A stretch of DNA of 64,000 nucleotides from Microbacterium sp. SMR1 (GTDB lineage: Bacteria; Actinomycetota; Actinomycetes; Actinomycetales; Microbacteriaceae). The stretch spans positions 526,034 to 590,033 of the forward strand of contig NZ_QMBN01000003.1 in the NCBI RefSeq assembly GCF_003289625.1, read 5' to 3'. The position numbers were made by a program, and so were the translations under genes. How positions within the stretch are numbered: position 1 is the first letter of the stretch; each line of letters begins with the position of its first letter. Shown in pieces: positions 46,967 to 55,527 of this stretch. A model generated the notes under the pieces. It did not search any database, was not told the origin of the DNA, and worked only from the letters and a program-made list of their open reading frames with translations.

Positions 46967-47035
46967 CGGAAACGCACCATCGCCGCGAACGCGCACCCTT
47001 TCCGGTGCGTTCTCGCGGCGACGGTGTGTTCTCGT
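46967..47035. repeat. 69-bp palindrome built from four GAACGCACC-like half-sites
   Basis: Arms of about 31 bp (46967-46997 and 47004-47035) match at roughly 27 positions. Each arm has two 11-bp units (GGAAACGCACC, GAACGCGCACC / GGTGCGTTCTC, GGTGTGTTCTC) spaced by 8 bp, with a 6-nt centre. The same plan occurs at 55428-55501. It lies between convergent genes. Confidence 0.75.
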
Positions 47036-47046
47036 GGCGGGCGGGG

Positions 47047-48945
47047 TCAGGCCCGGTGGCCGAGGCGGTAGCGGAGGGCCTCGAGCTCGGCACGCAGGGC
47101 CGCGGGCAGCCGGTCGCCGAAGGAGTCGTAGAACTCCTCGGTGAGGTCGGCCTCGCGCAGCCACGAGTCCGTGTCGACCGCGAACAGCTCATCGAGATCG
47201 TGCTGCGACACCTCGATGCCGTCGAGGTTGAGATCCTCGGTGCGCGGGAGGCGTCCGATCGGGCTGTCGACCGCGTCGACCTCGCCATTCAGGCGCCGCA
47301 CGATCCAGTCGATGACGCGCGAGTTGTCGCCGAACCCGGGCCACAGGAAGCGCCCGTCGCTGCCCTTGCGGAACCAGTTCACCTGGAAGACGCGGGGGGC
47401 CCGGTCGAACCGCAGCTTCTGCCCGACCTTCAGCCAGTGGGCGAAGTAGTCGCCCATGTTGTAGCCGCAGAACGGCAGCATGGCGAAGGGGTCGCGGCGG
47501 AGTTCGCCGAGCGTCCCCTCGGCCGCCGCCGTGCGCTCCGACGAGATGTTCGAGCCGATGAAGACGCCGTGCGTCCAGTCGGTCGCCTCGACGACGAGGG
47601 GGACGTTCGTCGCCCGGCGACCCCCGAAGAGGATGGCGTCGAGTGGCACGCCCTCGGCGGCATCCCAATCCGACGCGATCTGCGGGCACTGAGCGGCGCT
47701 GACGGTGAAGCGCGAGTTGGGGTGCGCGGCCGGCCGGCCCGATTCGGGGGTCCAGGGCTTGCCCTCCCAGTCGATGAGCTCGGCGGGCGCCTCGTCGGTG
47801 AGCCCCTCCCACCAGACGTCGCCGTCGGGACGCAGCGCCACGTTCGTGAAGATCGTGTTGCCCCACAGCGTCTCGACCGCCGTGACGTTGGTCGACTCGC
47901 CGGTGCCCGGCGCGACGCCGAAGAACCCGGCCTCGGGGTTGATCGCCCACAGCCGCCCGTCGGATCCCGGACGCAGCCACGCGATGTCGTCGCCGAGGGT
48001 CTCGACACGCCAGCCCGGGATGGTCGGGCGCAGCATGGCGAGGTTCGTCTTGCCGCAGGCCGAGGGGAAGGCCGCGGCCACGTGGTACGCCTTGCCGGCC
48101 GGGTCGATGACCCGGATGAGCAGCATGTGCTCGGCGAGCCAACCCTCATCGCGGCCGATCACCGACGCGATGCGCAGCGCGAAGCACTTCTTGGCGAGGA
48201 TGGCGTTGCCGCCGTAGCCCGACCCGAACGACCAGACCTCGAGGGTGTCGGGGAAGTGGACGATGTACTTCTCGTCGTTGCACGGCCACGCGACATCCGC
48301 CTCGCCGGGCGCCAGCGGCGCGCCGACCGAGTGGACGGTCTTGACCCAGGGCTTGCCGCCGGCGATCTCGTCGAGCACGGCCGCCCCGACGCGGGTCATG
48401 ATGCCGATCGACGCCACCGCGTAGGCGCTGTCGGTGACCTGCACGCCGATGTGCGAGAGCGGGCCGCCGACCGCCCCCATCGAGAACGGCACGACGTACA
48501 TCGTGCGCCCGCGCATCGAACCCGCGAACAGGGGCGTGATGGTCGCCCGGATGTCGTCGGGTGCGACCCAGTTGTTGGTGGGGCCGGCATCCTCCTCGCG
48601 CTCGGACGCGATGAAGGTCCGCGCCTCGGTGCGGGCGACGTCGCTGGGGTGCGAGCGCGCGAGGTACGACCCAGGCCGCCACTCGGGGTTGAGCTTGATG
48701 AGCTTGCCCTCGTCGACCATCTCGCGCAGCAGCGCGTCGTTCTCGGCCGCCGACCCGTCGACCCAGTGGACCCGATCGGGCTGCGTGAGCGCGGCGATCT
48801 CGTCGACCCAGGCGACGAGATCGCCGAGAGGACCGGATGCCGCCGACGGCCGGGCGCCGAGGTCGGGCCGTGCGCGGCGGGGAGCGGCGCCCGCTGCGGT
48901 TGTGCCGGTGACGGCGGGGCGGGTGAAGAGGTCGGCGATGGCCAT
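47047..48945 (-). CDS. pckG: phosphoenolpyruvate carboxykinase (GTP)
   Basis: A 632-residue GTP-type PEPCK converting oxaloacetate to PEP, the key gluconeogenic step. The kinase loop is [13 protein letters not shown] with the reactive Cys; other motifs are [13 protein letters not shown] (substrate site), [15 protein letters not shown] and WLRPGSDG. Length matches the actinobacterial family. SD TAGGAG lies 6-7 nt before ATG 48945. It is divergent from a RamB-type regulator, which in corynebacteria controls acetate and gluconeogenic genes. Confidence 0.95.
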   Translation of the reverse strand: MAIADLFTRPAVTGTTAAGAAPRRARPDLGARPSAASGPLGDLVAWVDEIAALTQPDRVHWVDGSAAENDALLREMVDEGKLIKLNPEWRPGSYLARSHPSDVARTEARTFIASEREEDAGPTNNWVAPDDIRATITPLFAGSMRGRTMYVVPFSMGAVGGPLSHIGVQVTDSAYAVASIGIMTRVGAAVLDEIAGGKPWVKTVHSVGAPLAPGEADVAWPCNDEKYIVHFPDTLEVWSFGSGYGGNAILAKKCFALRIASVIGRDEGWLAEHMLLIRVIDPAGKAYHVAAAFPSACGKTNLAMLRPTIPGWRVETLGDDIAWLRPGSDGRLWAINPEAGFFGVAPGTGESTNVTAVETLWGNTIFTNVALRPDGDVWWEGLTDEAPAELIDWEGKPWTPESGRPAAHPNSRFTVSAAQCPQIASDWDAAEGVPLDAILFGGRRATNVPLVVEATDWTHGVFIGSNISSERTAAAEGTLGELRRDPFAMLPFCGYNMGDYFAHWLKVGQKLRFDRAPRVFQVNWFRKGSDGRFLWPGFGDNSRVIDWIVRRLNGEVDAVDSPIGRLPRTEDLNLDGIEVSQHDLDELFAVDTDSWLREADLTEEFYDSFGDRLPAALRAELEALRYRLGHRA

Positions 48946-49028
48946 GTCGGTCTCCTACGTCGGCGGTGAGATCGGTGATACCTGACGATTCCAACGCATG
49001 AATACCCCGTCTTGCTGCGTTCAACGAC

Positions 49029-49057
49029 TTCAAGAAACCCGATTCTTTCCCTATGAT
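49029..49057 (+). promoter_or_regulatory. leaderless promoter of the ramB-like gene
   Basis: TTCAAG (49029-49034), a 17-nt spacer and TATGAT (49052-49057), the best -10 in the window, end 6 nt before ATG 49064. A short dyad AAGAA...TTCTT (49033-49048) lies in the spacer and could be an autoregulatory site. Confidence 0.55.
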
Positions 49058-49063
49058 CAAGGA

Positions 49064-50506
49064 ATGGCCGCATCCGGAATCGAACTCGCAACCCTCGGGC
49101 ACCGCATCCGCCACCACCGCCTCGCCCGCGGGCTGACACTCGACGAGCTCGGCGCTCAGGTCGGCGTCGCCGGCAGCCAGCTGAGTCTGATCGAGAACGG
49201 TCGACGCGAGCCGAAGCTCTCGCTGCTGCAGGCGATCGCGTCGGCGACCGGCACCGACGTGACCGACCTCCTCTCCCCGGAGCCCCCGAACCGCCGGGCC
49301 GCCCTCGAGCTCGAGCTGGAGCGGGCGCAGGCCAGTTCCGTCTTCCGGCGACTCGGCATCGCACCGGTGCGCGCGGGCAAGACGATGAGCGACGACACGC
49401 TCGAGTCCATCCTCGGACTGCATCGCGAACTGCAGCGCCGCGAGCGCGAGGCGATCGCGACCCCGGAGGAAGCCCGGCGTGCGAACACGGAGCTGCGCCT
49501 GCGGATGCGCGAGGTCGCGAACTACCTCCCTGACATCGAGCGCCTCGCCGAGAAGCAGCTCAAGGCGGCCGGACACACCTCGGGTGCGCTGACGCACCGC
49601 ACCGTGAGCATCATGGCCGAGCAGCTGGGGTTCGAGCTGCTCTACGTCGCCGACCTCCCGCACTCCGCCCGCTCGGTCACCGACCTCGAGAACGGGCGCA
49701 TCTACCTTCCGCCGGCCTCGATCCCGGGCGGTCACGGCCTGCGGTCGATGGCGCTGCAGGCGATGGCGCACCGCTTGCTCGGCCACACTCCCCCGAGCGA
49801 CTACGCCGACTTCCTGCAGCAGCGCCTCGAGATCAACTACTACGCCGCGTGCTGCCTCATGCCCGAGACGGCCTCGGTCGCGTTCCTGTCGCAGGCGAAG
49901 AAGGACCGCAACCTCGCGGTCGAGGACTTCCGCGACGCGTTCGGGGTGACGCACGAGGCAGCCGGGATGCGCATGACGAACCTCATGACCCGGCATCTCG
50001 GCATCCCGCTGCACTTCCTGCGCGTGGATGGCGCGGGGGCCATCACACGGGTCTACGAGAACGACGGCCTGCCGCTGCCGATGGACGTCACCGGCAGCGT
50101 GGAGGGCCAGGTCGTGTGCCGGGCCTTCTCGGCGCGGTCGGCGTTCGAGGAGCAGAACCGCACGGTCGAGCACTACCAGTACACCGACACCCCGGGCGGG
50201 ACGTTCTGGTGCTCGAGCCAGACCGGGACCACCGCCGAGGGCGAGTTCTCGATCACCGTCGGCGTGCCGTTCGACGACGCCCGCTGGTTCCGCGGCCGCG
50301 AGACGCAGAAGCGGGCGACATCCACGTGCCCCGACGAGTCATGCTGCCGGCGGCCCGACCCCGACCTGACGTCGCGATGGGAGGGCAAGGCCTGGCCGAG
50401 CGCCCGCGTGCACATGCAGATGTTCTCGCCGCTGCCGCGCGGCAACTTCCCCGGTGTCGACGACGGCGAGGTTTACGCCTTCCTCGACCGCCACGCCGCC
50501 GGCTGA
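49064..50506 (+). CDS. ramB: RamB-like acetate/short-chain acyl metabolism regulator
   Basis: A 480-residue regulator. The N-terminal Cro/C1-type helix-turn-helix (about 8-65) has LGHRIRHHRLARGLTLDELG and SQLSLIENGRREPKLSLL. The middle contains an IrrE/ImmA-like peptidase-fold segment (QAMAHRLLGH, LEINYYAACCLMPE), typical of RamB and the short-chain fatty acid regulators. A C-terminal domain has four cysteines (FWCSSQ, STCPDESCC). ATG 49064 is used because a strong -10 sits 6 nt upstream; there is no correctly spaced SD. The neighbouring divergent pck is an obvious target candidate. Confidence 0.88.
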   Translation: MAASGIELATLGHRIRHHRLARGLTLDELGAQVGVAGSQLSLIENGRREPKLSLLQAIASATGTDVTDLLSPEPPNRRAALELELERAQASSVFRRLGIAPVRAGKTMSDDTLESILGLHRELQRREREAIATPEEARRANTELRLRMREVANYLPDIERLAEKQLKAAGHTSGALTHRTVSIMAEQLGFELLYVADLPHSARSVTDLENGRIYLPPASIPGGHGLRSMALQAMAHRLLGHTPPSDYADFLQQRLEINYYAACCLMPETASVAFLSQAKKDRNLAVEDFRDAFGVTHEAAGMRMTNLMTRHLGIPLHFLRVDGAGAITRVYENDGLPLPMDVTGSVEGQVVCRAFSARSAFEEQNRTVEHYQYTDTPGGTFWCSSQTGTTAEGEFSITVGVPFDDARWFRGRETQKRATSTCPDESCCRRPDPDLTSRWEGKAWPSARVHMQMFSPLPRGNFPGVDDGEVYAFLDRHAAG

Positions 50507-50562
50507 CTCGCCGGCAGCGCTCGAGGTCCCACGGCGGGGCACGCGGGAGCTCAGCCGGCGAG
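50507..50562. terminator. bidirectional hairpin between convergent genes
   Basis: CTCGCCGGC (50507-50515) and GCCGGCGAG (50554-50562) form a perfect 9-bp stem. It begins directly after the ramB stop and its far arm runs into the stop codon of the winged-helix gene. It has no T-run. Confidence 0.5.
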
Positions 50563-51675
50563 GAAGCGGGAGACCCGGGCGAGCGACGCCTCGATCGCGG
50601 ATGCCGCGACCGCTGGGTCTGTCACGAGCGCGGGCTCAGGTGGCAGACGGTGCCGCCCGGCGGCGACGGAGTGGCGCCACGTGCCGATCACCTGTCCCCG
50701 GGAGACCAGGATCGGCGCGACCTGACCGTTCAGGGTGGGGCCGATCCGAGCCGCGAGGTCGGGGGCGCAGACGGTCATCCGGTCGGCGTAGGAGAGGAAG
50801 TACTCGTCGAAGGCGGGGAGGGCGACGACATCCCCGCTGTCGCGCTCCGGGTCTACCCCGGCAACGGATGCCGGCACGCCGGGCCCCGCGCCCGGTGCCG
50901 CGAACAGTCCGGCCTCGATCTCGACCACGCGGTCGCCGGCCGCCTCGGCCGCACGTCGTGCCATTCCGATCGGCAGCCCCGCCCACCAGCGGAAGTCCTC
51001 GACGCGGGCCGGTCCGTGCGAGCGGATGTAGCCGGCGAACATCTCGGCCAGCGGATCATCGGGCACCCGTCCGGACGGCAACTCGTCCACGGCGACCAAG
51101 AACTGGTCGCGGGTCGGTCCACCCTCGCGCGGCACCACCGGGCCGAAGGCGAGCACGCCGCGGACGGCGAGCGCCGAGAGGATGTGGTTGCTGCGCGAGC
51201 GCTCGGTCCCGATGCCGGCACCGCGCAGGAGGTCGGCGAACTCGTCGCGCGTGAGCCGGTTCCCGCCGCGCAGTGCCTGTCGGGCGGCACGCTCAGCCGT
51301 CGCCAGCACCGCCTCGTCGATCGCGAGCCCGCGCAGGATGCCCGCCGCGGCACGCTGTTGCCGGTCGGCGGTCACCGCAAGCATCCCGGCGAGGTCGACC
51401 GAGCGCACGATGTGCAGGGTGCCGCGTTGGGTCCATGAGCGCACGAGCGTGCCGTCATCGAACGCGGCGTCCACCTCGCTCAGCGCAGGCTGGCCGTCGG
51501 TGCGGACCGCCAGCGCCCATCGACCCGACCAGAACTCCTGCGCCTGCACGGCGAGCATGTGGGCCCCGGCCTCGCCGAGTGACGACGCGGGTTCGCTCAG
51601 CAGGTGCGAGCGCAGCCGCTGCGTCGTGATCGCCCCCGTTCCCCTGCACCCTCCCCCACCGCCGTCGTCTCGCAC
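50551..51675 (-). CDS. winged-helix DNA-binding protein (AlkZ/HTH_42-like)
   Basis: A 374-residue protein of the winged helix DNA-binding domain superfamily that includes AlkZ crosslink glycosylases. Typical segments are LAVQAQEFWSGRWALAVR, DDGTLVRSWTQRGTLHIV (the conserved T-x-R-T-x-H region), FRWWAGLPIGMARRA and LPAFDEYFLSYADR. AlkZ uses a QxQ motif; here AVQAQEF provides Q-A-Q, so glycosylase function is possible. The start is uncertain: GTG 51675 yields a Gly-rich leader of 15 residues. The upstream gap holds a large palindrome. Confidence 0.8.
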   Translation of the reverse strand: MRDDGGGGGCRGTGAITTQRLRSHLLSEPASSLGEAGAHMLAVQAQEFWSGRWALAVRTDGQPALSEVDAAFDDGTLVRSWTQRGTLHIVRSVDLAGMLAVTADRQQRAAAGILRGLAIDEAVLATAERAARQALRGGNRLTRDEFADLLRGAGIGTERSRSNHILSALAVRGVLAFGPVVPREGGPTRDQFLVAVDELPSGRVPDDPLAEMFAGYIRSHGPARVEDFRWWAGLPIGMARRAAEAAGDRVVEIEAGLFAAPGAGPGVPASVAGVDPERDSGDVVALPAFDEYFLSYADRMTVCAPDLAARIGPTLNGQVAPILVSRGQVIGTWRHSVAAGRHRLPPEPALVTDPAVAASAIEASLARVSRFLAG

Positions 51676-51712
51676 GCCGCCGATCCTGCCCGACCCCGCC
51701 CCCGCGGGTCCA

Positions 51713-51780
51713 CCCCTGCGAGGTCCCACTTGGGCCGGGTGTGAGCCGCGCTTACCCGGCCCACGTGGGACCTCGCGGGG
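51713..51780. repeat. 68-bp near-perfect palindrome in a divergent intergenic region
   Basis: Arms 51713-51740 and 51754-51780 match at 26 of 27 positions, with one bulged T and one mismatch (CCCCnGCGAGGTCCCAC ... CGGGT). The loop is 13 nt. It lies upstream of both flanking genes, so it cannot be a terminator for either. Confidence 0.8.
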
Positions 51781-51921
51781 TTCGGGCCCGCAGCCGGGCC
51801 TGCAGGGAGGCCGCGTAACACGACGACCCGCGCGCGCCGCGGCATCCCGGCCGGGTGAGAATGGATGCAGCCGCCGGTGACAGCACGCCGATGCGCGGCA
51901 TCCGCACCCGGAGGTTCCCCG

Positions 51922-52776
51922 ATGTCCCGCTCTCTCGTCCGCGCCGCCTCGATCGGCGTCGCCGCTCTCGCGATCGTCCTCGCCGGGTGCTCGTCCTCGC
52001 CCGCGCCCGCCGCCTCGGGCGATGCCGCGTCGGGACCCGCTGCCGAGGACTACGTCACCCCCGGCAAGCTCACCTTCGCCACGGGCGAGACGGCCTACGA
52101 GCCGTACTTCGTCGACGACGACCCCGAGTCGGGCGAGGGCTTCGAGGCCGCCGTCGCCTACGCCGTCGCGGACAAGCTCGGCTTCGCACCGGACGACGTC
52201 GTGTGGGTGCGCACGAGCTTCGAGGCCGCGATCGCGCCGGGTCCGAAGAGCTTCGACATCAACGTCCAGCAGTACACGATCACCGACGAGCGCAAGCAGG
52301 GCGTCGACTTCTCCTCGCCCTACTACTCCGCGAGCCAGTCGATCGTCGCGATCCGGGGCGGCGCGGCCGACGGCGTCTCCGACATCGCAGGGCTGACCGA
52401 CCTCACGATCGGCGCGATGGCCAACTCCACGAGCGCGCAGACCCTCGCAGAGGTCGCGCCCGACGCCGAGGCTCGCCTGTACAACTCGAACGAGGATGCC
52501 GTGGCCGCGCTCGGCGCGGGACAGATCGATGCGATCGTGCTCGACACCCCCACCGCCTACCTCGCGGTCAACTTCTACATCGAGAACTCGTTCTTCGTCG
52601 GCGAGCTGCCGAAGGCGGGCATCGAGGACGAATGGGGCCTGCTGCTCGCGAAGAACTCGCCGCTCACCCCCGCCGTGACGGCCGCCGTCGACGAGCTGCG
52701 CGAGGACGGCACCCTCGCCGAGCTCGAGCAGAAGTGGCTCTCGGGACTCACGGAGGGCGTGACGCTCCTCCAGTGA
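51922..52776 (+). CDS. polar amino-acid ABC transporter binding lipoprotein
   Basis: A 284-residue family 3 solute-binding protein. Signal peptide with lipobox IVLAGC at about residues 15-20, then KLTFATGETAYEPYFVDD, the typical start of the binding fold, and VDFSSPYY with the ligand-contact Ser/Tyr. Relatives bind glutamate, glutamine, cystine or arginine; the specificity is open. ATG 51922 is preferred over 51865 because GGAGG lies 7 nt upstream and gives a normal signal peptide. The permease and ATPase genes follow. Confidence 0.88.
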   Translation: MSRSLVRAASIGVAALAIVLAGCSSSPAPAASGDAASGPAAEDYVTPGKLTFATGETAYEPYFVDDDPESGEGFEAAVAYAVADKLGFAPDDVVWVRTSFEAAIAPGPKSFDINVQQYTITDERKQGVDFSSPYYSASQSIVAIRGGAADGVSDIAGLTDLTIGAMANSTSAQTLAEVAPDAEARLYNSNEDAVAALGAGQIDAIVLDTPTAYLAVNFYIENSFFVGELPKAGIEDEWGLLLAKNSPLTPAVTAAVDELREDGTLAELEQKWLSGLTEGVTLLQ

Positions 52777-52784
52777 GGGCGCGC

Positions 52785-52790
52785 TAGCGT
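52785..52790 (+). promoter_or_regulatory. -10 hexamer TAGCGT before the permease gene
   Basis: TAGCGT ends 6 nt before GTG 52797. It suggests an internal leaderless promoter within the amino-acid transporter operon. Confidence 0.4.
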
Positions 52791-52796
52791 CTATCC

Positions 52797-53642
52797 GTGA
52801 CCACCTCCGTCCCGAGCGCGCTCGAACTCGAGCGCCGAGCGTATCGGCGCGGCCGCGAGCGCCGGTCGGTCCTGATCGCCGTCGCTTCGACACTCGCCTT
52901 CGCCGCGGTCGTCTGGGTGACCGTGATCAACACGGAGGGCTGGGCGACCGTCCAGCGGAGCTTCTTCGACCCCGCCGTCGCGCTGCAGGCCCTCCCCGAG
53001 GTGTGGCAGGGCTTCCTCGTGAACCTGCAGGTGCTCGCCATCTCGGTCTTCACGGTCGCCGCGGTGGCGCTGGTGCTGGCGCTGCTGCGGACCCTGCGCG
53101 GACCGGTGTTCTTCCCGCTCCGGCTGATCGCCGCGGCCTACACCGACCTCTTCCGCGGCCTGCCCTTCGTCATCGTGCTGTATCTGATCGGGTTCGGGCT
53201 GCCGACGATCCTGAACGCCCGCATCGATCCGGTGCTTCTGGGAGTCCTCGCCATCACGCTGACGTACTCCGCCTACGTCGCGGAGGTCGTGCGGGCGGGC
53301 ATCGAGTCGGTGCATCCGTCGCAGCGTCTCGCCGCCCGCGCGCTCGGGCTCAGCTACCCGCAGACCCTCGTGCGGGTCGTGCTGCCGCAGGCGCTGCGCA
53401 AGATGACCCCGCCGCTCATGAACGATTTCATCTCCATGCAGAAGGATGTCGGACTGATCTCGATCCTCGCGGCGTTCGACGCGATCGCCGAGGCGCGGGG
53501 CGTGGTCGCGACGACCTACAACTTCACCCCGTACGTCGTGGCAGGCGTGCTGTTCGTGCTGCTCGCGATCCCGACGATCCGGCTGACGGACTGGTACACC
53601 GCGAGGCTCCGACGCCGCGAGCAGACGGGATCGATCCTGTGA
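52797..53642 (+). CDS. polar amino-acid ABC transporter permease
   Basis: A 281-residue HisM/GlnP-type permease. A cytosolic leader of about 30 residues precedes five or six helices. The EAA loop is AARALGLSYPQTLVRVVLPQALRK in spirit (A-A-x-A-L-G...P-Q-A-x-R), and FRGLPFVIVLYLIGFGLP is the family's early motif. No SD precedes GTG 52797. It overlaps the ATPase gene by 4 nt (GTGA). Confidence 0.88.
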   Translation: MTTSVPSALELERRAYRRGRERRSVLIAVASTLAFAAVVWVTVINTEGWATVQRSFFDPAVALQALPEVWQGFLVNLQVLAISVFTVAAVALVLALLRTLRGPVFFPLRLIAAAYTDLFRGLPFVIVLYLIGFGLPTILNARIDPVLLGVLAITLTYSAYVAEVVRAGIESVHPSQRLAARALGLSYPQTLVRVVLPQALRKMTPPLMNDFISMQKDVGLISILAAFDAIAEARGVVATTYNFTPYVVAGVLFVLLAIPTIRLTDWYTARLRRREQTGSIL

Positions 53643-54418
53643 GCCGGAACCGACCCGGCAGCGCGCCCGACACCGAGCCCGGCAGCGTCGCCGACGTGCT
53701 GCACGCCCGCGGCATCCGCAAGTCGTTCGGCGACAAAGAGGTGCTGCGCGGCGTCGATGTGTCGCTCGCCCGGAACGAGGTCGTCGCCCTCATCGGCGCA
53801 AGCGGTTCGGGCAAGTCGACGCTGCTGCGCTGCCTCGGGCTGCTGGAGCCGATCGACGACGGGCAGATCCTCCTCGCCGGCGCGGACATCTCCGACCCCC
53901 GGGTCGACGCGAACGCGGTGCGCGCGCGGCTGGGAGCGGTGTTCCAGAGCTACAACCTCTTCCCCCACCTGTCCGTGCTCGACAACGTGACCCTCGCCTC
54001 GCGGGTCGTGCACCGCGTGCCCCGGCGCGAGGCGGAGGCGCGTGCGCGGGACCTGCTCGCGCGCATCGGGCTCGCCGACAAGGCCGGGGAGCACCCCGAC
54101 CGGCTCTCGGGCGGTCAGCAGCAGCGAGCGGCGATCATCCGCGCGATCGCGACCGATCCCGAGGTGCTGCTGCTCGACGAGATCACCTCGGCGCTCGACC
54201 CCGAGCTCGTCGGCGAGGTGCTCGAGCTGGTCCGCGACCTCGCGGTGGCCGGCTCGACGATCCTCATGGCGACGCACGAGATGGCGTTCGCGCGGGATGT
54301 CGCCGACCGCGTCGTCTTCCTCGACCAGGGCGTCATCGTCGAGGAGGGCGCGCCGTCGGAGGTGTTCGGCGCTCCCCGCGAGCCCCGAACCCGCGCCTTC
54401 CTCTCCCGCTTCCTCTGA
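53639..54418 (+). CDS. polar amino-acid ABC transporter ATP-binding protein
   Basis: A 259-residue GlnQ/HisP-type ATPase. Walker A GASGSGKSTLLRCL, Q-loop VFQSYNLFPHLSVLDNV, signature LSGGQQQRAAIIRAI, Walker B VLLLDEITSALDPEL and switch His in MATHEMAFARD are all intact. GTG 53639 overlaps the permease stop; the upstream open frame is not homologous. It is the last gene of the importer and is followed by a nested palindrome. Confidence 0.92.
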   Translation: MSRNRPGSAPDTEPGSVADVLHARGIRKSFGDKEVLRGVDVSLARNEVVALIGASGSGKSTLLRCLGLLEPIDDGQILLAGADISDPRVDANAVRARLGAVFQSYNLFPHLSVLDNVTLASRVVHRVPRREAEARARDLLARIGLADKAGEHPDRLSGGQQQRAAIIRAIATDPEVLLLDEITSALDPELVGEVLELVRDLAVAGSTILMATHEMAFARDVADRVVFLDQGVIVEEGAPSEVFGAPREPRTRAFLSRFL

Positions 54419-54421
54419 GCT

Positions 54422-54489
54422 CCCGTCGACTCGCCAGAGAACGCGGATCCGGGCGGGCCGGCATCCGCACTTTCTGGCGAGTCGACGGG
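54422..54489. repeat. 68-bp nested palindrome between convergent genes
   Basis: The outer arms are a perfect 17-bp inverted repeat (CCCGTCGACTCGCCAGA at 54422-54438 with 54473-54489). Inside lies a second imperfect stem, GCGGATCCGG with CCGGCATCCGC. It may terminate the amino-acid operon and folD from both sides. Confidence 0.75.
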
Positions 54490-54503
54490 TGGAGGAAGCA
54501 GGC

Positions 54504-55385
54504 TCAGGCGGTCGCGCGCTCGGCGGCCTCGACCACGTTGGTCATCAGCAGGGCGACGGTCATCGGGCCGACGCCGCCGGGGTTGGGCGAGAGGAAGCCC
54601 GCGACCTCGGCGACATCCGGCGCGATGTCTCCGTAGACCTTCGACTTGCCGGTCTCGGGGTCGTTCTCGCGGGTGACGCCCACGTCGAGGACGGCGGCGC
54701 CCGGCTTGACGTCCGCGGCGGTGACGAGGTGCTTCACGCCCGCGGCACCCACGATGACGTCGGCCTCGCGCAGGTGCGCGCCGAGGTCGGCGGTTCCGGT
54801 GTGGGTCAGGGTCACCGTGGCGTTGATCTCGCGGCGGGTCAGCAGCAGACCGATGGACCGGCCGATCGTGACACCGCGCCCGACGACGACGACGTTCTTG
54901 CCCGCGAGGTCGTATCCGTTGCGCTGCAGCAGCTCGATGACGGCACGCGGCGTGCACGGCAGCGGCGTCGTGATGGGGTCGTTGACATTGAGCACGAGAC
55001 GCCCGAGGTTGACGGGGTGCAGGCCGTCGGCATCCTTCGCGGGATCGATGCGCTCGAGAACCCGGTCGGTGTCGAGGTGTTTGGGCAGCGGCAGCTGCAC
55101 GATGTAGCCATGGCACGTCGGGTCGGCGTTGAGGCGGTCGATGACCTCCTCGACCTCCGCCTGCGTCGACTCGGCCGGCAGCTCGATCTGGATCGAGTTC
55201 ATGCCGATCGCCTCGGACTCGCGGTGCTTCATCCCGACGTACAGCTGGGATGCCGGGTCGGCCCCGACGAGCACCGTCGCGATGCCCGGCGTCACTCCGC
55301 GGGCCTTCAGCGCGGCGACGCGCTCGGCGAGTTCGGTCTTGATGGCAGCGGCGGTGGCCCGCCCGTCGAGCTTCTGCGCGGTCAT
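54504..55385 (-). CDS. folD: bifunctional methylene-THF dehydrogenase / cyclohydrolase
   Basis: A 293-residue FolD that interconverts 5,10-methylene-THF and 10-formyl-THF with NADP. Landmarks are the catalytic Tyr and Lys in [10 protein letters not shown], the stretch [24 protein letters not shown], the nucleotide motif [14 protein letters not shown] and [15 protein letters not shown] 55385 is in family register. It lies after glyA on the same strand with 142 bp between them that contain a palindrome. Both enzymes belong to the one-carbon pool. Confidence 0.94.
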   Translation of the reverse strand: MTAQKLDGRATAAAIKTELAERVAALKARGVTPGIATVLVGADPASQLYVGMKHRESEAIGMNSIQIELPAESTQAEVEEVIDRLNADPTCHGYIVQLPLPKHLDTDRVLERIDPAKDADGLHPVNLGRLVLNVNDPITTPLPCTPRAVIELLQRNGYDLAGKNVVVVGRGVTIGRSIGLLLTRREINATVTLTHTGTADLGAHLREADVIVGAAGVKHLVTAADVKPGAAVLDVGVTRENDPETGKSKVYGDIAPDVAEVAGFLSPNPGGVGPMTVALLMTNVVEAAERATA

Positions 55386-55427
55386 GTCGTTCTCCGTTCG
55401 AGAGGGTCGCGGTCGCCGGGTCGCGGT

Positions 55428-55501
55428 CGCCGAGAACATACGCTCCGGGCGAGAACGTACCGTGCGGGGTGCGTTCTCGCGGGGAGGGTGCGTTCTCGGC
55501 G
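55428..55501. repeat. 74-bp palindrome built from four GAGAACGCACC-like half-sites
   Basis: Arms 55428-55461 and 55468-55501 match at about 28 of 34 positions. Each arm contains two 11-bp units (GAGAACATACG, GAGAACGTACC / GGTGCGTTCTC, GGTGCGTTCTC) separated by exactly 8 bp. It lies between glyA and folD. The plan is the same as at 46967-47035. Confidence 0.8.
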
Positions 55502-55527
55502 ACCGGCCGGCGACCGGCGACGCCGGG

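Noticed and set aside
51676..52893. Upstream extension of the winged-helix frame across the amino-acid-binding protein gene
   Set aside because: No homology-like content and it would cover a palindrome and a clear lipoprotein gene on the other strand.
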